From Clostridium sp. UBA1056 (GTDB lineage Bacteria > Bacillota > Clostridia > Clostridiales > Clostridiaceae): a stretch of DNA of 14,324 nucleotides. Where the stretch lies: the NCBI GenBank assembly GCA_002316385.1, contig DCDL01000001.1:1-14324 (forward strand), written 5' to 3'. A model generated the notes under the pieces. That model made no database searches and was not told the DNA's origin. It saw only the letters and a list, made by a program, of their open reading frames with translations. The position numbers and the translations under genes are program-made. Shown here piece by piece: positions 7,138 through 14,177 of this stretch. The stretch's first letter is position 1, and each line of letters opens with the position of its first letter.

Positions 7138-7334
7138 AAAATAACCTCCTTTTATATCCCTTATAATTATATTATTTTATATCTATTATAATTATACTAT
7201 TTATTAATAGTATTCTAATTACAATATATTTTGAAATGAATCTTTATAAAATATACACTGAAGCTAATATATTCAAAATACCCTCTTTTGAATTTCCATG
7301 ATTAGCATCTGCTTAAATATAAATATTTAAATAG

Positions 7335-7386
7335 TTAAAAAGTTTCCTATACAAAAAGTTAACTTTTTGTATAGGAAACTTTTTAA
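7335..7386. terminator. 52-bp perfect palindrome, orphan bidirectional terminator
   Basis: Two 26-base arms meet with no spacer at GTTAAC and match without a mismatch. The arms carry GTTTCCTATAC, and five-base A and T runs near their ends give a U-tail on either strand. The nearest intact gene whose stop it could serve, panD, already has its own terminator at 7486-7541. Its original gene therefore seems to be missing. Confidence 0.65.
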
Positions 7387-7485
7387 AATTTATTCTTTAT
7401 ATAATAGTACATTCAATGGATTTTCCTATAAAGACTTCATTGTCAGTTATAATTGTAGCTTAAATTTTACTATAGTTCTTAAATA

Positions 7486-7541
7486 AAAAAGAATGTGTAA
7501 GCCCCATAAATATAAATTTATAATACTTACACATTCTTTTT
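7486..7541 (-). terminator. terminator of the pantothenate operon
   Basis: AAAAAGAATGTGTAAG (7486-7501) pairs perfectly over 16 bases with 7526-7541, leaving a 24-base loop. It lies 48 bases after the panD stop codon, with a T-run on the minus strand (7485-7490). Confidence 0.8.
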
Positions 7542-7589
7542 ATAAAGTCTTATTTATTTCTTACATATATTAAGTTATATAACCTGTAC

Positions 7590-7973
7590 TTATTTAAGCT
7601 GACCATGCTTTTCATAGTGTGCAACTTCTTTTACTTTATTACTATCATCTACGAAAACTACTGTTGGCTTATGACTTTTAGCGTCTTCCGTATTCATTTC
7701 GCAATAACTCATAATTATAACCTTGTCTCCAACTTGAACACATCTAGCTGCTGCTCCATTAAGACATATAAGGCCGCTGCCTCTTTCTCCTGCTATAGTA
7801 TAGGTTTCAAATCTACTTCCATTATTTATATCTACAATTTGAACCTTTTCATATTCAAGAATTCCAGCTGCATCAAGTAAGTCTTCATCAACTGTGATAC
7901 TTCCTACATAATCTAACTCTGCTTGAATTACAGTAGCTCTGTGTATCTTTCCCTTTAACATTGTTATTGTCAT
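7590..7973 (-). CDS. panD: aspartate 1-decarboxylase
   Basis: A 127-residue pyruvoyl-dependent enzyme that makes beta-alanine from L-aspartate for pantothenate. The proenzyme cleaves itself between G24 and S25 in YVGSITVD, and the new N-terminal serine becomes the pyruvoyl group. The upstream LKGKIHRATV block and the later GERGSGLICLNGAAAR block (62-77) match the family. Length is normal. An AGGGGG site sits 8 bases before the ATG, directly after the panC stop codon. It is the last gene of the operon, 16 bases after panC, and is followed by a strong terminator. Confidence 0.96.
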   Translation of the reverse strand: MTITMLKGKIHRATVIQAELDYVGSITVDEDLLDAAGILEYEKVQIVDINNGSRFETYTIAGERGSGLICLNGAAARCVQVGDKVIIMSYCEMNTEDAKSHKPTVVFVDDSNKVKEVAHYEKHGQLK

Positions 7974-7989
7974 TATCTTTTCCCCCTAG

Positions 7990-8835
7990 TTATATGTGAT
8001 AAGTAAAATTATCAATTAATCTTGTTTTTCCAAAGTATACTGCTAATGCTACTAGCACATCTTCTTCTATTTCATGGACACTTTCCAAAGCATTGCTACT
8101 TACCACTTCTATATAATCAATTTTAGATAATTCTTCATTCTCTATATTCTCTTTAATTAGCTTTTTAATATTATCAGCATTTCTCTCTCCAGCATCCATA
8201 ATCTTTTTAGCCATAGATAGGGATTTATTAAGTACTAACGCAGCTTTTCTTTCTTCTACAGATAAATAAGTATTTCTTGAACTTTTAGCAAGTCCATCTT
8301 TTTCTCTAACAATTGGACATCCTACTATTTCTATATCAAAGTTTAGATCCCTTACCATTCTTTTAATAACTGCTAATTGCTGAGCATCCTTTTCGCCAAA
8401 ATAAGCTCTATTCGCTGGCACAATATTAAATAATTTAGAAACTACAGTACAAACGCCTCTAAAGTGGGTTGGTCTACTACTTCCACAAAGTCCAGTAGTT
8501 AGACCTTCTACCTCTATAAAAGTTGAGGCATCCTTATAATACATGTCTTCAATCTCTGGGTGGAATATTAAACTTGCGCCAGCATTTTCACAAAGCTTTG
8601 AATCTCTTTCTAAATCTCTAGGATATTTATCTAAATCTTCATTTGGCCCAAATTGAGTTGGATTTACAAACACACTAACTACTACCATATCATTTTCTGA
8701 TACAGCCCTTTTAATTAAGCTCTCATGTCCTTCATGTAAGTAGCCCATAGTTGGTACTAGCCCTACTTTTAAACCTTCAGCCTTCCATCCCTTAACTATT
8801 TCTCTTACTTTTGATACATTATTTAATATTTCCAT
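7990..8835 (-). CDS. panC: pantothenate synthetase (pantoate-beta-alanine ligase)
   Basis: A 281-residue cytosolic ligase that joins pantoate and beta-alanine using ATP through a pantoyl-adenylate. The nucleotide-binding HxGH motif is H34-E-G-H37 in PTMGYLHEGH. Further family blocks are FVNPTQFGPNED (56-67), the FGEKD loop (146-150) and the KMSKS-like region DGLAKSSRN (180-188). The residue before SSRN is lysine, where methionine or leucine is usual, a small oddity. The start has AGAAGG at a good distance. It is the third gene of the operon, 54 bases after panB and 16 before panD. Confidence 0.96.
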   Translation of the reverse strand: MEILNNVSKVREIVKGWKAEGLKVGLVPTMGYLHEGHESLIKRAVSENDMVVVSVFVNPTQFGPNEDLDKYPRDLERDSKLCENAGASLIFHPEIEDMYYKDASTFIEVEGLTTGLCGSSRPTHFRGVCTVVSKLFNIVPANRAYFGEKDAQQLAVIKRMVRDLNFDIEIVGCPIVREKDGLAKSSRNTYLSVEERKAALVLNKSLSMAKKIMDAGERNADNIKKLIKENIENEELSKIDYIEVVSSNALESVHEIEEDVLVALAVYFGKTRLIDNFTYHI

Positions 8836-8889
8836 AATCTTACCTTCTTTTTAGTTTAATTTTATAGTCTATTTATATTTGATCTACTT

Positions 8890-9717
8890 TTAATAAAGCT
8901 TAGATATAACTTCTTCACTTATTTTAAATACATGCTCAGGTGCTGGAAAAACTCCTGTACTAACCTCTTCAATATATCCTTTAAAGGCTTCAGTCATTAT
9001 AGATCCTAAATCTGCATATTTCTTTACAAACTTAGGTGTAAAATCGCTGAACATCCCTAGCATATCTTGATATACAAGGATTTGACCATCACAGTTAACC
9101 CCTGCTCCAATCCCTATAGTTGGAATTGATATCTCTTTACTAATTATCTCAGCTAACTTAGCAGGTACACACTCTAAAACTACTGCAAAAGCTCCTGCTT
9201 TTTCTACTGCTTTCGCTGCTTCGATAAGTTCTTTAGCTGCTTCTTCACTCTTTCCTTGAACCTTGAATCCACCTAAGGAATTTACTGATTGAGGAGTTAA
9301 TCCTATATGTGCCATTACAGGAATAGAGGCTTTAGTTATAGCTTCAATCCTATCGCACATATCAACTCCTCCTTCTAGCTTTACAGCTTGAGCACGTCCC
9401 TCTTTCATAAGGCGACCTGCATTAAAAACAGCATCATACACAGAGGTTTGATAAGACATAAATGGCATATCTGCAACTACTAAAGCATTTTGTGCTCCTC
9501 GTGCTACAGCCTTTGTATGATGAATCATATCCTCCATGGTAACTGAAATTGTATCTTCATAACCAAGACATACCATTCCTACAGAATCCCCAACTAAAAC
9601 TCCATTGATACCTGAATTATCCATAATCTTAGCCATTGAATAGTCATAGGCAGTAAGCATAGTAATTTTTTCACCTTTTGCTTTTGCTTCCTTAAATGTT
9701 ATAATCGTATTCTTCAT
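8890..9717 (-). CDS. panB: 3-methyl-2-oxobutanoate hydroxymethyltransferase
   Basis: A 275-residue TIM-barrel enzyme that transfers a hydroxymethyl group from methylenetetrahydrofolate to 2-oxoisovalerate, giving ketopantoate. Metal and substrate residues fit the family: D44 in LVGDSVGM, D83 in VADMPFMSYQ, K113 and E115 in KLEGG, and the catalytic E182 in LECVPA. IGIGAG is at 201-206. The start codon is 1 base after the stop of the preceding reductase gene, and its GGGGAGG site lies inside that gene's last codons, so the two are probably translationally coupled. Confidence 0.97.
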   Translation of the reverse strand: MKNTIITFKEAKAKGEKITMLTAYDYSMAKIMDNSGINGVLVGDSVGMVCLGYEDTISVTMEDMIHHTKAVARGAQNALVVADMPFMSYQTSVYDAVFNAGRLMKEGRAQAVKLEGGVDMCDRIEAITKASIPVMAHIGLTPQSVNSLGGFKVQGKSEEAAKELIEAAKAVEKAGAFAVVLECVPAKLAEIISKEISIPTIGIGAGVNCDGQILVYQDMLGMFSDFTPKFVKKYADLGSIMTEAFKGYIEEVSTGVFPAPEHVFKISEEVISKLY

Positions 9718-9718
9718 T

Positions 9719-10576
9719 TTACATTTCCTCCCCTAGAAATTCTTCTATTTCTCTATAATCTTTGTTTGGATTTTTTTTCTTTGCCACCTTTAACAAATTA
9801 TTGTTTAAAGCCCTATATAAAAGTTTATCTTCCTCATTTAAAGAAAGCATATGAGTCTGCATGGTAGATAAGTCTCCTCTTTCCAATGGACCTGTGAGAC
9901 TCTTTACAGTACCTGAGACTTTTATATTTTCGATATTATTGCTTATAAGAGGATATAATGCATCAATGGCTAACTCTTCACTAAAGCCACAGTGTTTTAG
10001 ATAATCCACACCATTATTAATAAGACCTAAAACCAAGTTACTACTGATAACTGATGCTAAGTGATATAAACTCTTATTTTCTTTATCAATTATTTTCACC
10101 GAATTTCCTAGCGACTTAAAAAGCTCAGTGAATTTATTGATATATTTTTCATGACCTTCAATGGTTATAAAGGCTTTTCTAAAATTTTTAAAGGAATTAT
10201 ATTTGTCTGATATGGCAAACATAGGATGTATAGAATATGGGTAAGCACCAAACTTACTTATATCTGAAAAGATTTCCGAAGATAACAAACCACTACAGTG
10301 GCATATCAATTTATTATTTATAGACAACTCTTTAAGCTCATTCCAAACCCCTTCAATTTCTCCATCAGGGGTAGTAATAAAAATTACATTACTTTCTTGC
10401 ACTAGCTGTTGCAAGTTTAAGAAAGCTTTTGTGCCAGTAAATTCTGCGGCTTCTTTAGCTGAGTTATGATTCTTACTATAATATCCAGTAAGTAAGATAC
10501 CATTCTCTTTAAAGTATTTTCCTAATGAAAACCCGACCTTTCCGGCTCCAACAAATCCAAATTTTATAACAATCAC
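9719..10576 (-). CDS. panG: Rossmann-fold/DUF2520 protein, likely PanG-type ketopantoate reductase
   Basis: About 282-285 residues. The N-terminal Rossmann domain has the dinucleotide motif GFVGAGKVG (7-15, counted from the GTG). The C-terminal half carries the DUF2520 pattern, including HPMFAIS (115-121) and the helical LYHLASVISSNLV region. DUF2520 proteins include PanG, described as a non-PanE ketopantoate reductase in Francisella with relatives in Clostridium and Enterococcus (from memory). Being first in an operon with panB, panC and panD, and with no panE in view, it is the likely NADPH-dependent reductase making pantoate. The start is unclear. GTG at 10576 overlaps the ribosome binding site GAGGAG (10576-10581). 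ATA at 10565-10567 lies 8 bases after it, and there the protein would begin MKFGFVGAGKVG as relatives do. Confidence 0.85.
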   Translation of the reverse strand: MIVIKFGFVGAGKVGFSLGKYFKENGILLTGYYSKNHNSAKEAAEFTGTKAFLNLQQLVQESNVIFITTPDGEIEGVWNELKELSINNKLICHCSGLLSSEIFSDISKFGAYPYSIHPMFAISDKYNSFKNFRKAFITIEGHEKYINKFTELFKSLGNSVKIIDKENKSLYHLASVISSNLVLGLINNGVDYLKHCGFSEELAIDALYPLISNNIENIKVSGTVKSLTGPLERGDLSTMQTHMLSLNEEDKLLYRALNNNLLKVAKKKNPNKDYREIEEFLGEEM

Positions 10577-10581
10577 TCCTC
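10565..10581 (-). promoter_or_regulatory. ribosome binding site and probable ATA start of the PanG-type gene
   Basis: GAGGAG (10576-10581), an 8-base gap and then ATA (10565-10567) on the minus strand. No ATG or TTG is in frame nearby, and the only canonical start, GTG at 10574-10576, overlaps the site by its first base. The geometry favours starting at the ATA. Confidence 0.5.
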
Positions 10582-10938
10582 ACTTTATTTATTTTCTTAG
10601 TTCATATTAAAACAGTAAATTCAATCTTTCTGTACATAAAAACTAAAAATCATGTGAAGCAATTTGTTATCTAAGTCTCATTCCAAAAGATATGAGCTGT
10701 CCGTAAAACTTTTCTTTTATAGTCCTCTAAAAGTGGATGACTATAGATATAAATTAAATATAGGTGCAGTTATTTCTATACTGCCCATAATTACTTATAT
10801 CACAATTATAAAAGGAATTCAATGTTTACAATTTCTATTTTTTGCGACTCAATTTTAAATAGAATAAAATCTTTGCAGAATAATAATACTAATCTATGTT
10901 ATATTATAATAATTTTATTTTTGAAAGGAGTAATTTTT
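10577..10938. other. 362-bp gene-free divergent region
   Basis: It separates the leftward pantothenate operon from the rightward phosphatase gene and must hold both promoters, but neither is convincing by eye. A small dyad, TATAGTC (10718-10724) with GACTATA (10739-10745), has a 14-base loop and could be an operator or leader hairpin. I see no known riboswitch consensus. An open stretch at 10664-10858 has no ribosome binding site and ends inside AT-rich DNA. Confidence 0.4.
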
Positions 10939-11790
10939 ATGAAAAAACATATAATCAGACATACTAAATATTTATTGTTATTACTGTTACTAATTATATT
11001 TACAGTATCCAGTCCCATAAATATTTTTGCTATCGATGACACTTCTTCTCAAGATAGTTTTCTTGTCATTGATACAAAAAAGCAACAACCATTGCCAAGT
11101 CAATTTAGGATTATTCCATCTCTAAATATATCTGGGAGTGCTCAATTTATTCCATCTCAAGTAGAGAACATAAAAAAATCCATAAACAAAGACGATATTT
11201 ATATAGTTGATTTGAGGCAAGAATCTCATGGCTTTCTAAATGATATTGCAGTTAAATATTATAGTCCATCTAAAGTATTAAATAAAGATTTTACTTCTGC
11301 TGAAACCCTTGCTGATGAAGAAAATAAGTTCGGAGCCATTACTCCTGGCACGGAAGTTAATCTCTATAATAAACGTGGAAAACTTCGAGATACCATCACC
11401 ATAAAAACTTCAGAAATTGAATCTGATTTGGTAAAAAAACATGGACTAAATTACATTCTATTTGCTACAAGAGATGGCCATATACCTTCACCAGAGGTAG
11501 TCGATGAATTTGTGGAGTTTGTTAAAAACCTCCCTAAAACTACTCATCTTCACTTTCATTGTGCTCATGGAAAAGGAAGGACCACTATGTTTATGGCCTT
11601 ATTTCAAATGATGAATAATGATAGTGGTAAAACTTTAGATGAAATTTTAGAAGAACAATTAGAAGCTGGAGGAATAGTTCTTACAAACAATACTGCTAGA
11701 GCTGAATTTCTACAATCTTTCTATGATTATACCCTCGAAAATTCAAAAGATAATTATAAAATTCCTTATTCTAAGTGGATTTCTCAATAG
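10939..11790 (+). CDS. secreted PTP-like cysteine phosphatase (phytase-like)
   Basis: A 283-residue protein with a signal peptide: basic start MKKHIIRHTKY, a run of leucines, and likely cleavage after A31 (NIFA/ID). The catalytic loop HCAHGKGRTT fits HCx5R, with nucleophile C208 and arginine R214. A likely general acid is D179 in TRDGHIPSP. The block DLRQESHGFLND (91-102) is typical of PTP-like inositol polyphosphatases (cysteine phytases). The lysine in the loop is where PTEN has one, suggesting a highly charged phospho-substrate. The ATG at 10939 has AAAGGAG 8 bases upstream; the frame extends upstream without such a site. It probably acts outside the membrane on inositol phosphates or phosphoproteins. 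The substrate is inferred from family only. It is transcribed alone and ends at a shared terminator. Confidence 0.85.
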   Translation: MKKHIIRHTKYLLLLLLLIIFTVSSPINIFAIDDTSSQDSFLVIDTKKQQPLPSQFRIIPSLNISGSAQFIPSQVENIKKSINKDDIYIVDLRQESHGFLNDIAVKYYSPSKVLNKDFTSAETLADEENKFGAITPGTEVNLYNKRGKLRDTITIKTSEIESDLVKKHGLNYILFATRDGHIPSPEVVDEFVEFVKNLPKTTHLHFHCAHGKGRTTMFMALFQMMNNDSGKTLDEILEEQLEAGGIVLTNNTARAEFLQSFYDYTLENSKDNYKIPYSKWISQ

Positions 11791-11812
11791 AAAGTTTAAC
11801 TCTTAATTATAC

Positions 11813-11865
11813 AAAAACACAGTAGACAGGTTAGGCTAAATACCAATTTATCTACTGTGTTTTTT
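11813..11865. terminator. bidirectional terminator between convergent genes
   Basis: AAAAACACAGTAGA (11813-11826) pairs with TCTACTGTGTTTTT (11851-11864), a perfect 14-bp stem with a 24-base loop. T-runs occur on both strands, so it can end both the phosphatase gene (+, stop at 11790) and the nagZ gene (-, stop at 11873). Confidence 0.85.
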
Positions 11866-11872
11866 AGTTCTT

Positions 11873-13093
11873 TTACATATTATTTTTAACTCTTAAAATT
11901 CTATAAACACTTTCATTAATTCTTTTTTCAGAAATAATACCATTTCTAACAGCTTCTATAACTCCATCTATAGCACTATTTTGATCATCTATACCTGTAG
12001 ACACTATTATTAAATCATCTCCTGCTTCTATGGCTTTAACTGCTGATTCAGCAGTTGGATACTGCCCTTTAACCCCTTCCATAATCATATCATCCGTTAC
12101 TACTACTCCATTAAATCCTAACTCTTCTCTTAAAAGCTTTGTAACAATATTATTAGATAGACTTGCCACATATTCACTATCTAGTTGAGGTAAATATAGA
12201 TGACTTACCATTATCATATCCATGCCATTATCTATTGCATATTTAAATGGAATTAATTCTAAATTTTTTAACTCATTAAGGGATTTGTTTATAAACGGTA
12301 CTGCAAAATGAGAATCCACATCCGTATCTCCATGCCCTGGAAAATGTTTTCCTACTGCTAAAACACCAGATTTTCTTAAGCCTTTATACACTTCTGTACC
12401 CATGGTCTTAACAATTTCAGGATCATTTGAAAATGCTCTAATTCCTATGACTGGATTATTAGGATTAGAATTTACATCTAGTACAGGTGCAAAGTCCATG
12501 TTAAATCCTAAAGATTTAATAGTTTCACCTATTACTTTTCCATGTTCAAATGCATAATTTAAATCTCCAGTTGCTCCTACGTCCCATGCAGACTCGAACT
12601 GCCCCATTTCTTTAGGAATTCTACTTACAATTCCACCTTCTTCATCCACGGACATGAAAAGCTTAGGTTTATTTTCCCCATTTAATGCATTTAAACTTTC
12701 TATTAATTTCTTAGTTTGGTCTACAGTATCAATATTTTTACTAAATAATATTACTCCTCCAGCTTTTTTATTTTTTATTAAATTAGCTATATTATCATCA
12801 ACTTCATAACCATTAAATCCAACAATAAACATCTGCCCTACCTTTTCCTCTAAGGTCATATTGTCTATCTGATTTTGTATTAAATCTACTACTTTTTGCT
12901 TTTCTCTATTATTATCCTCTCCTGAATCTTCCTTAGATTTATCTCCTGTTTCTATTTCATTATTGTCTTTCACGTCCTTATTTATAAGGCTACATCCGCA
13001 GAAGAAAATAGATACTGTACAAGCAATTGTAAAGATTTTTATAAACATAATTAATTTATTTTTTATTCTAAATTTATTCTTATTAACCTTCAT
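11873..13093 (-). CDS. nagZ: beta-N-acetylhexosaminidase, GH3 family lipoprotein
   Basis: A 406-residue glycoside hydrolase family 3 enzyme that removes N-acetylglucosamine from muropeptides or related sugars, probably in cell wall turnover. A basic start and hydrophobic segment lead to IFFCGCS, so C34 is the likely lipidated cysteine; the enzyme would be anchored outside the membrane. A charged linker spans 36-66. The family motif KHFPGHGDT is at 249-257, with the acid/base dyad D260 and H262 in DSH. The nucleophile is D334 in VVTDDMIMEG. There is no C-terminal second domain as in Bacillus NagZ. The start has AAAGGAG 9 bases upstream. It shares a terminator with the convergent phosphatase gene. 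Confidence 0.93.
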   Translation of the reverse strand: MKVNKNKFRIKNKLIMFIKIFTIACTVSIFFCGCSLINKDVKDNNEIETGDKSKEDSGEDNNREKQKVVDLIQNQIDNMTLEEKVGQMFIVGFNGYEVDDNIANLIKNKKAGGVILFSKNIDTVDQTKKLIESLNALNGENKPKLFMSVDEEGGIVSRIPKEMGQFESAWDVGATGDLNYAFEHGKVIGETIKSLGFNMDFAPVLDVNSNPNNPVIGIRAFSNDPEIVKTMGTEVYKGLRKSGVLAVGKHFPGHGDTDVDSHFAVPFINKSLNELKNLELIPFKYAIDNGMDMIMVSHLYLPQLDSEYVASLSNNIVTKLLREELGFNGVVVTDDMIMEGVKGQYPTAESAVKAIEAGDDLIIVSTGIDDQNSAIDGVIEAVRNGIISEKRINESVYRILRVKNNM

Positions 13094-13187
13094 TATTTTA
13101 TACTCCTTTAATTTCCTATAATAAAATCTACAAAATAAACCACACTAAAATTGTATCCAAATTAATTTATTTTTAGGAGGAATTTTT

Positions 13188-13343
13188 ATGACAAAGGATA
13201 GTCAACCTGATAACAAACAAGCTAGAATGGAGAAATGTAATTATCAGACACCAATTACTAGTGAGACAGGAAAAAATCATAATAGAACTGCTAAAAAGCA
13301 CTCCATCAAGAGAGAAGGATTTCAAAGCCCACATATAAACTAA
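13188..13343 (+). CDS. small hypothetical protein, 51 aa
   Basis: A short ORF with AGGAGG (13175-13180) seven bases before its ATG, an ideal ribosome binding site. The product is hydrophilic and basic, with no hydrophobic segment. It begins MTKDSQPDNKQARMEK, carries one cysteine (C17), and has NYQTPITSETGKN in the middle and KREGFQSPHIN at the end. I do not recognise the family. It is divergent from nagZ (94 bases apart) and convergent with the DUF1287 gene. Hairpins overlapping and following its stop codon look like a terminator. The strong site and coding-like composition support a real gene. Function cannot be inferred. Confidence 0.65.
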   Translation: MTKDSQPDNKQARMEKCNYQTPITSETGKNHNRTAKKHSIKREGFQSPHIN

Positions 13344-13364
13344 AGTTGCAGCTTAGATTCTATG

Positions 13365-13455
13365 GGCTTTCGCGAAATAAGCTAATCTAAATAAATATTG
13401 AATAAGCACTTTAATATTTATATAAGATTAGTAATATATTTTGCGAAAGCCTTTT
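13365..13455. terminator. long nested inverted repeat, shared terminator of convergent genes
   Basis: Three nested stems: GGCTTTCGC (13365-13373) with GCGAAAGCC (13443-13451), CTAATCT (13382-13388) with AGATTAG (13425-13431), and ATAAATATT (13391-13399) with AATATTTAT (13413-13421). TTTT follows on the plus strand. It lies between the 51-aa ORF and the DUF1287 gene, whose stop codon is at 13458. The 5' arm can also pair with AAAGCCCA (13324-13331) inside the small ORF. Confidence 0.6.
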
Positions 13456-13457
13456 CT

Positions 13458-14177
13458 TTAATATTTCCACCTAAAATGTCCTACTATTTCTCCTTCATTA
13501 AAAATAAATGGACATTCTGGAGCTCTAGGCGGAGTATTGTGAATTATATATGGAATTCCTTTACTATCACTTTTATCTGAAATTATAGCTACATGTTCAT
13601 AAGGTTCTAAGCTAATTACTATGTCTCCTGGTTGCCACTGATTTAAAATTTCTTCATCCTCCCAATTAATTTCTGTGGTGATTGATTCTGCATAACGCTG
13701 AAAAAACACCAATTGATTAGGGACTCTTCTAAAGTCAATATTAGGATCTTGCTTCCCATTAACTCTTGAATAAAGCTCTGTATTATCTTTTATATCCTTA
13801 TCAATTAACTCTTTAAGATTTATATCAATATTTTCAAAAGCTCTCCATATTACATCAGTACATACACCTTCTTTTTTAGGAGGATAGCCTCCATCATAGT
13901 AATTACTCTTATATTTAGTTTTATTTTTTACTTCCTTTCTAGCTCCTTTGACTAAACCTATGGCATCATAGATATTATTATTTTTATCTACTTTGCTGTA
14001 TTCCTTTTCTTCACTATTTTCTAAATTTATTCCTAGTGCCCTTTCTATATTCCAAAAGCTAGTTTCAATTCTACCTATGACGAATCTTCTAAATGGATCT
14101 ATATTAACCATACATATTAAAAATATTAATATAAAAATATATAACCATCTACATATTCCTTTAGTAATAGATTTCAT
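13458..14177 (-). CDS. DUF1287 domain-containing protein, membrane-anchored
   Basis: A 239-residue protein with one N-terminal membrane segment (about 11-25), so the rest probably lies outside the cell. The DUF1287 signature is clear: YYDGGYPP (93-100), GVCTDVIWRAF (104-114), DPNIDFRRVPN (144-154) and WQPGDIV (181-187), then H195 in EHVAIIS and H213 in IIHNTPP. The family is thought to share the NlpC/P60-like cysteine peptidase fold, so C106 and H195 would be the catalytic pair. A role in cell wall or peptide cleavage is possible but unproven. The start has CAGGAGGAG 4-5 bases upstream. It is probably transcribed alone; 147 bases of upstream DNA to the window end show no clear promoter. Confidence 0.88.
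   Translation of the reverse strand: MKSITKGICRWLYIFILIFLICMVNIDPFRRFVIGRIETSFWNIERALGINLENSEEKEYSKVDKNNNIYDAIGLVKGARKEVKNKTKYKSNYYDGGYPPKKEGVCTDVIWRAFENIDINLKELIDKDIKDNTELYSRVNGKQDPNIDFRRVPNQLVFFQRYAESITTEINWEDEEILNQWQPGDIVISLEPYEHVAIISDKSDSKGIPYIIHNTPPRAPECPFIFNEGEIVGHFRWKY

Larger units (their letters stand above)
7138..7589. other. 452-bp gene-free stretch with two palindromes
   Basis: It holds the ribosome binding site of the DUF4870 gene at its left end, the perfect palindrome at 7335-7386 and the panD terminator at 7486-7541. Two short minus-strand open stretches look protein-like: 7244-7312 (22 codons including ADANHGNSKEG) and 7397-7459 (20 codons including TDNEVFIGKS), each bounded by stops. 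They may be worn remains of genes, the second ending just before the palindrome, or chance. No promoter stands out from the AT-rich background. Confidence 0.4.

Noticed and set aside
7605..7880. Plus-strand open frame opposite panD
   Set aside because: Shadow of panD; composition rich in Cys, Ser and aromatic residues typical of reverse reading.
10577..10700. Possible riboswitch before the pantothenate operon
   Set aside because: No known riboswitch or T-box core sequence is seen, and the leader is short.
10664..10858. Plus-strand open frame with a hydrophobic end, upstream of the phosphatase
   Set aside because: Starts at TTG without a ribosome binding site and shows no recognisable domain; lies where both promoters must be.
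13398..13580. Plus-strand open frame across the terminator and the end of the DUF1287 gene
   Set aside because: Overlaps the nested hairpin and a conserved gene in antisense; no ribosome binding site.
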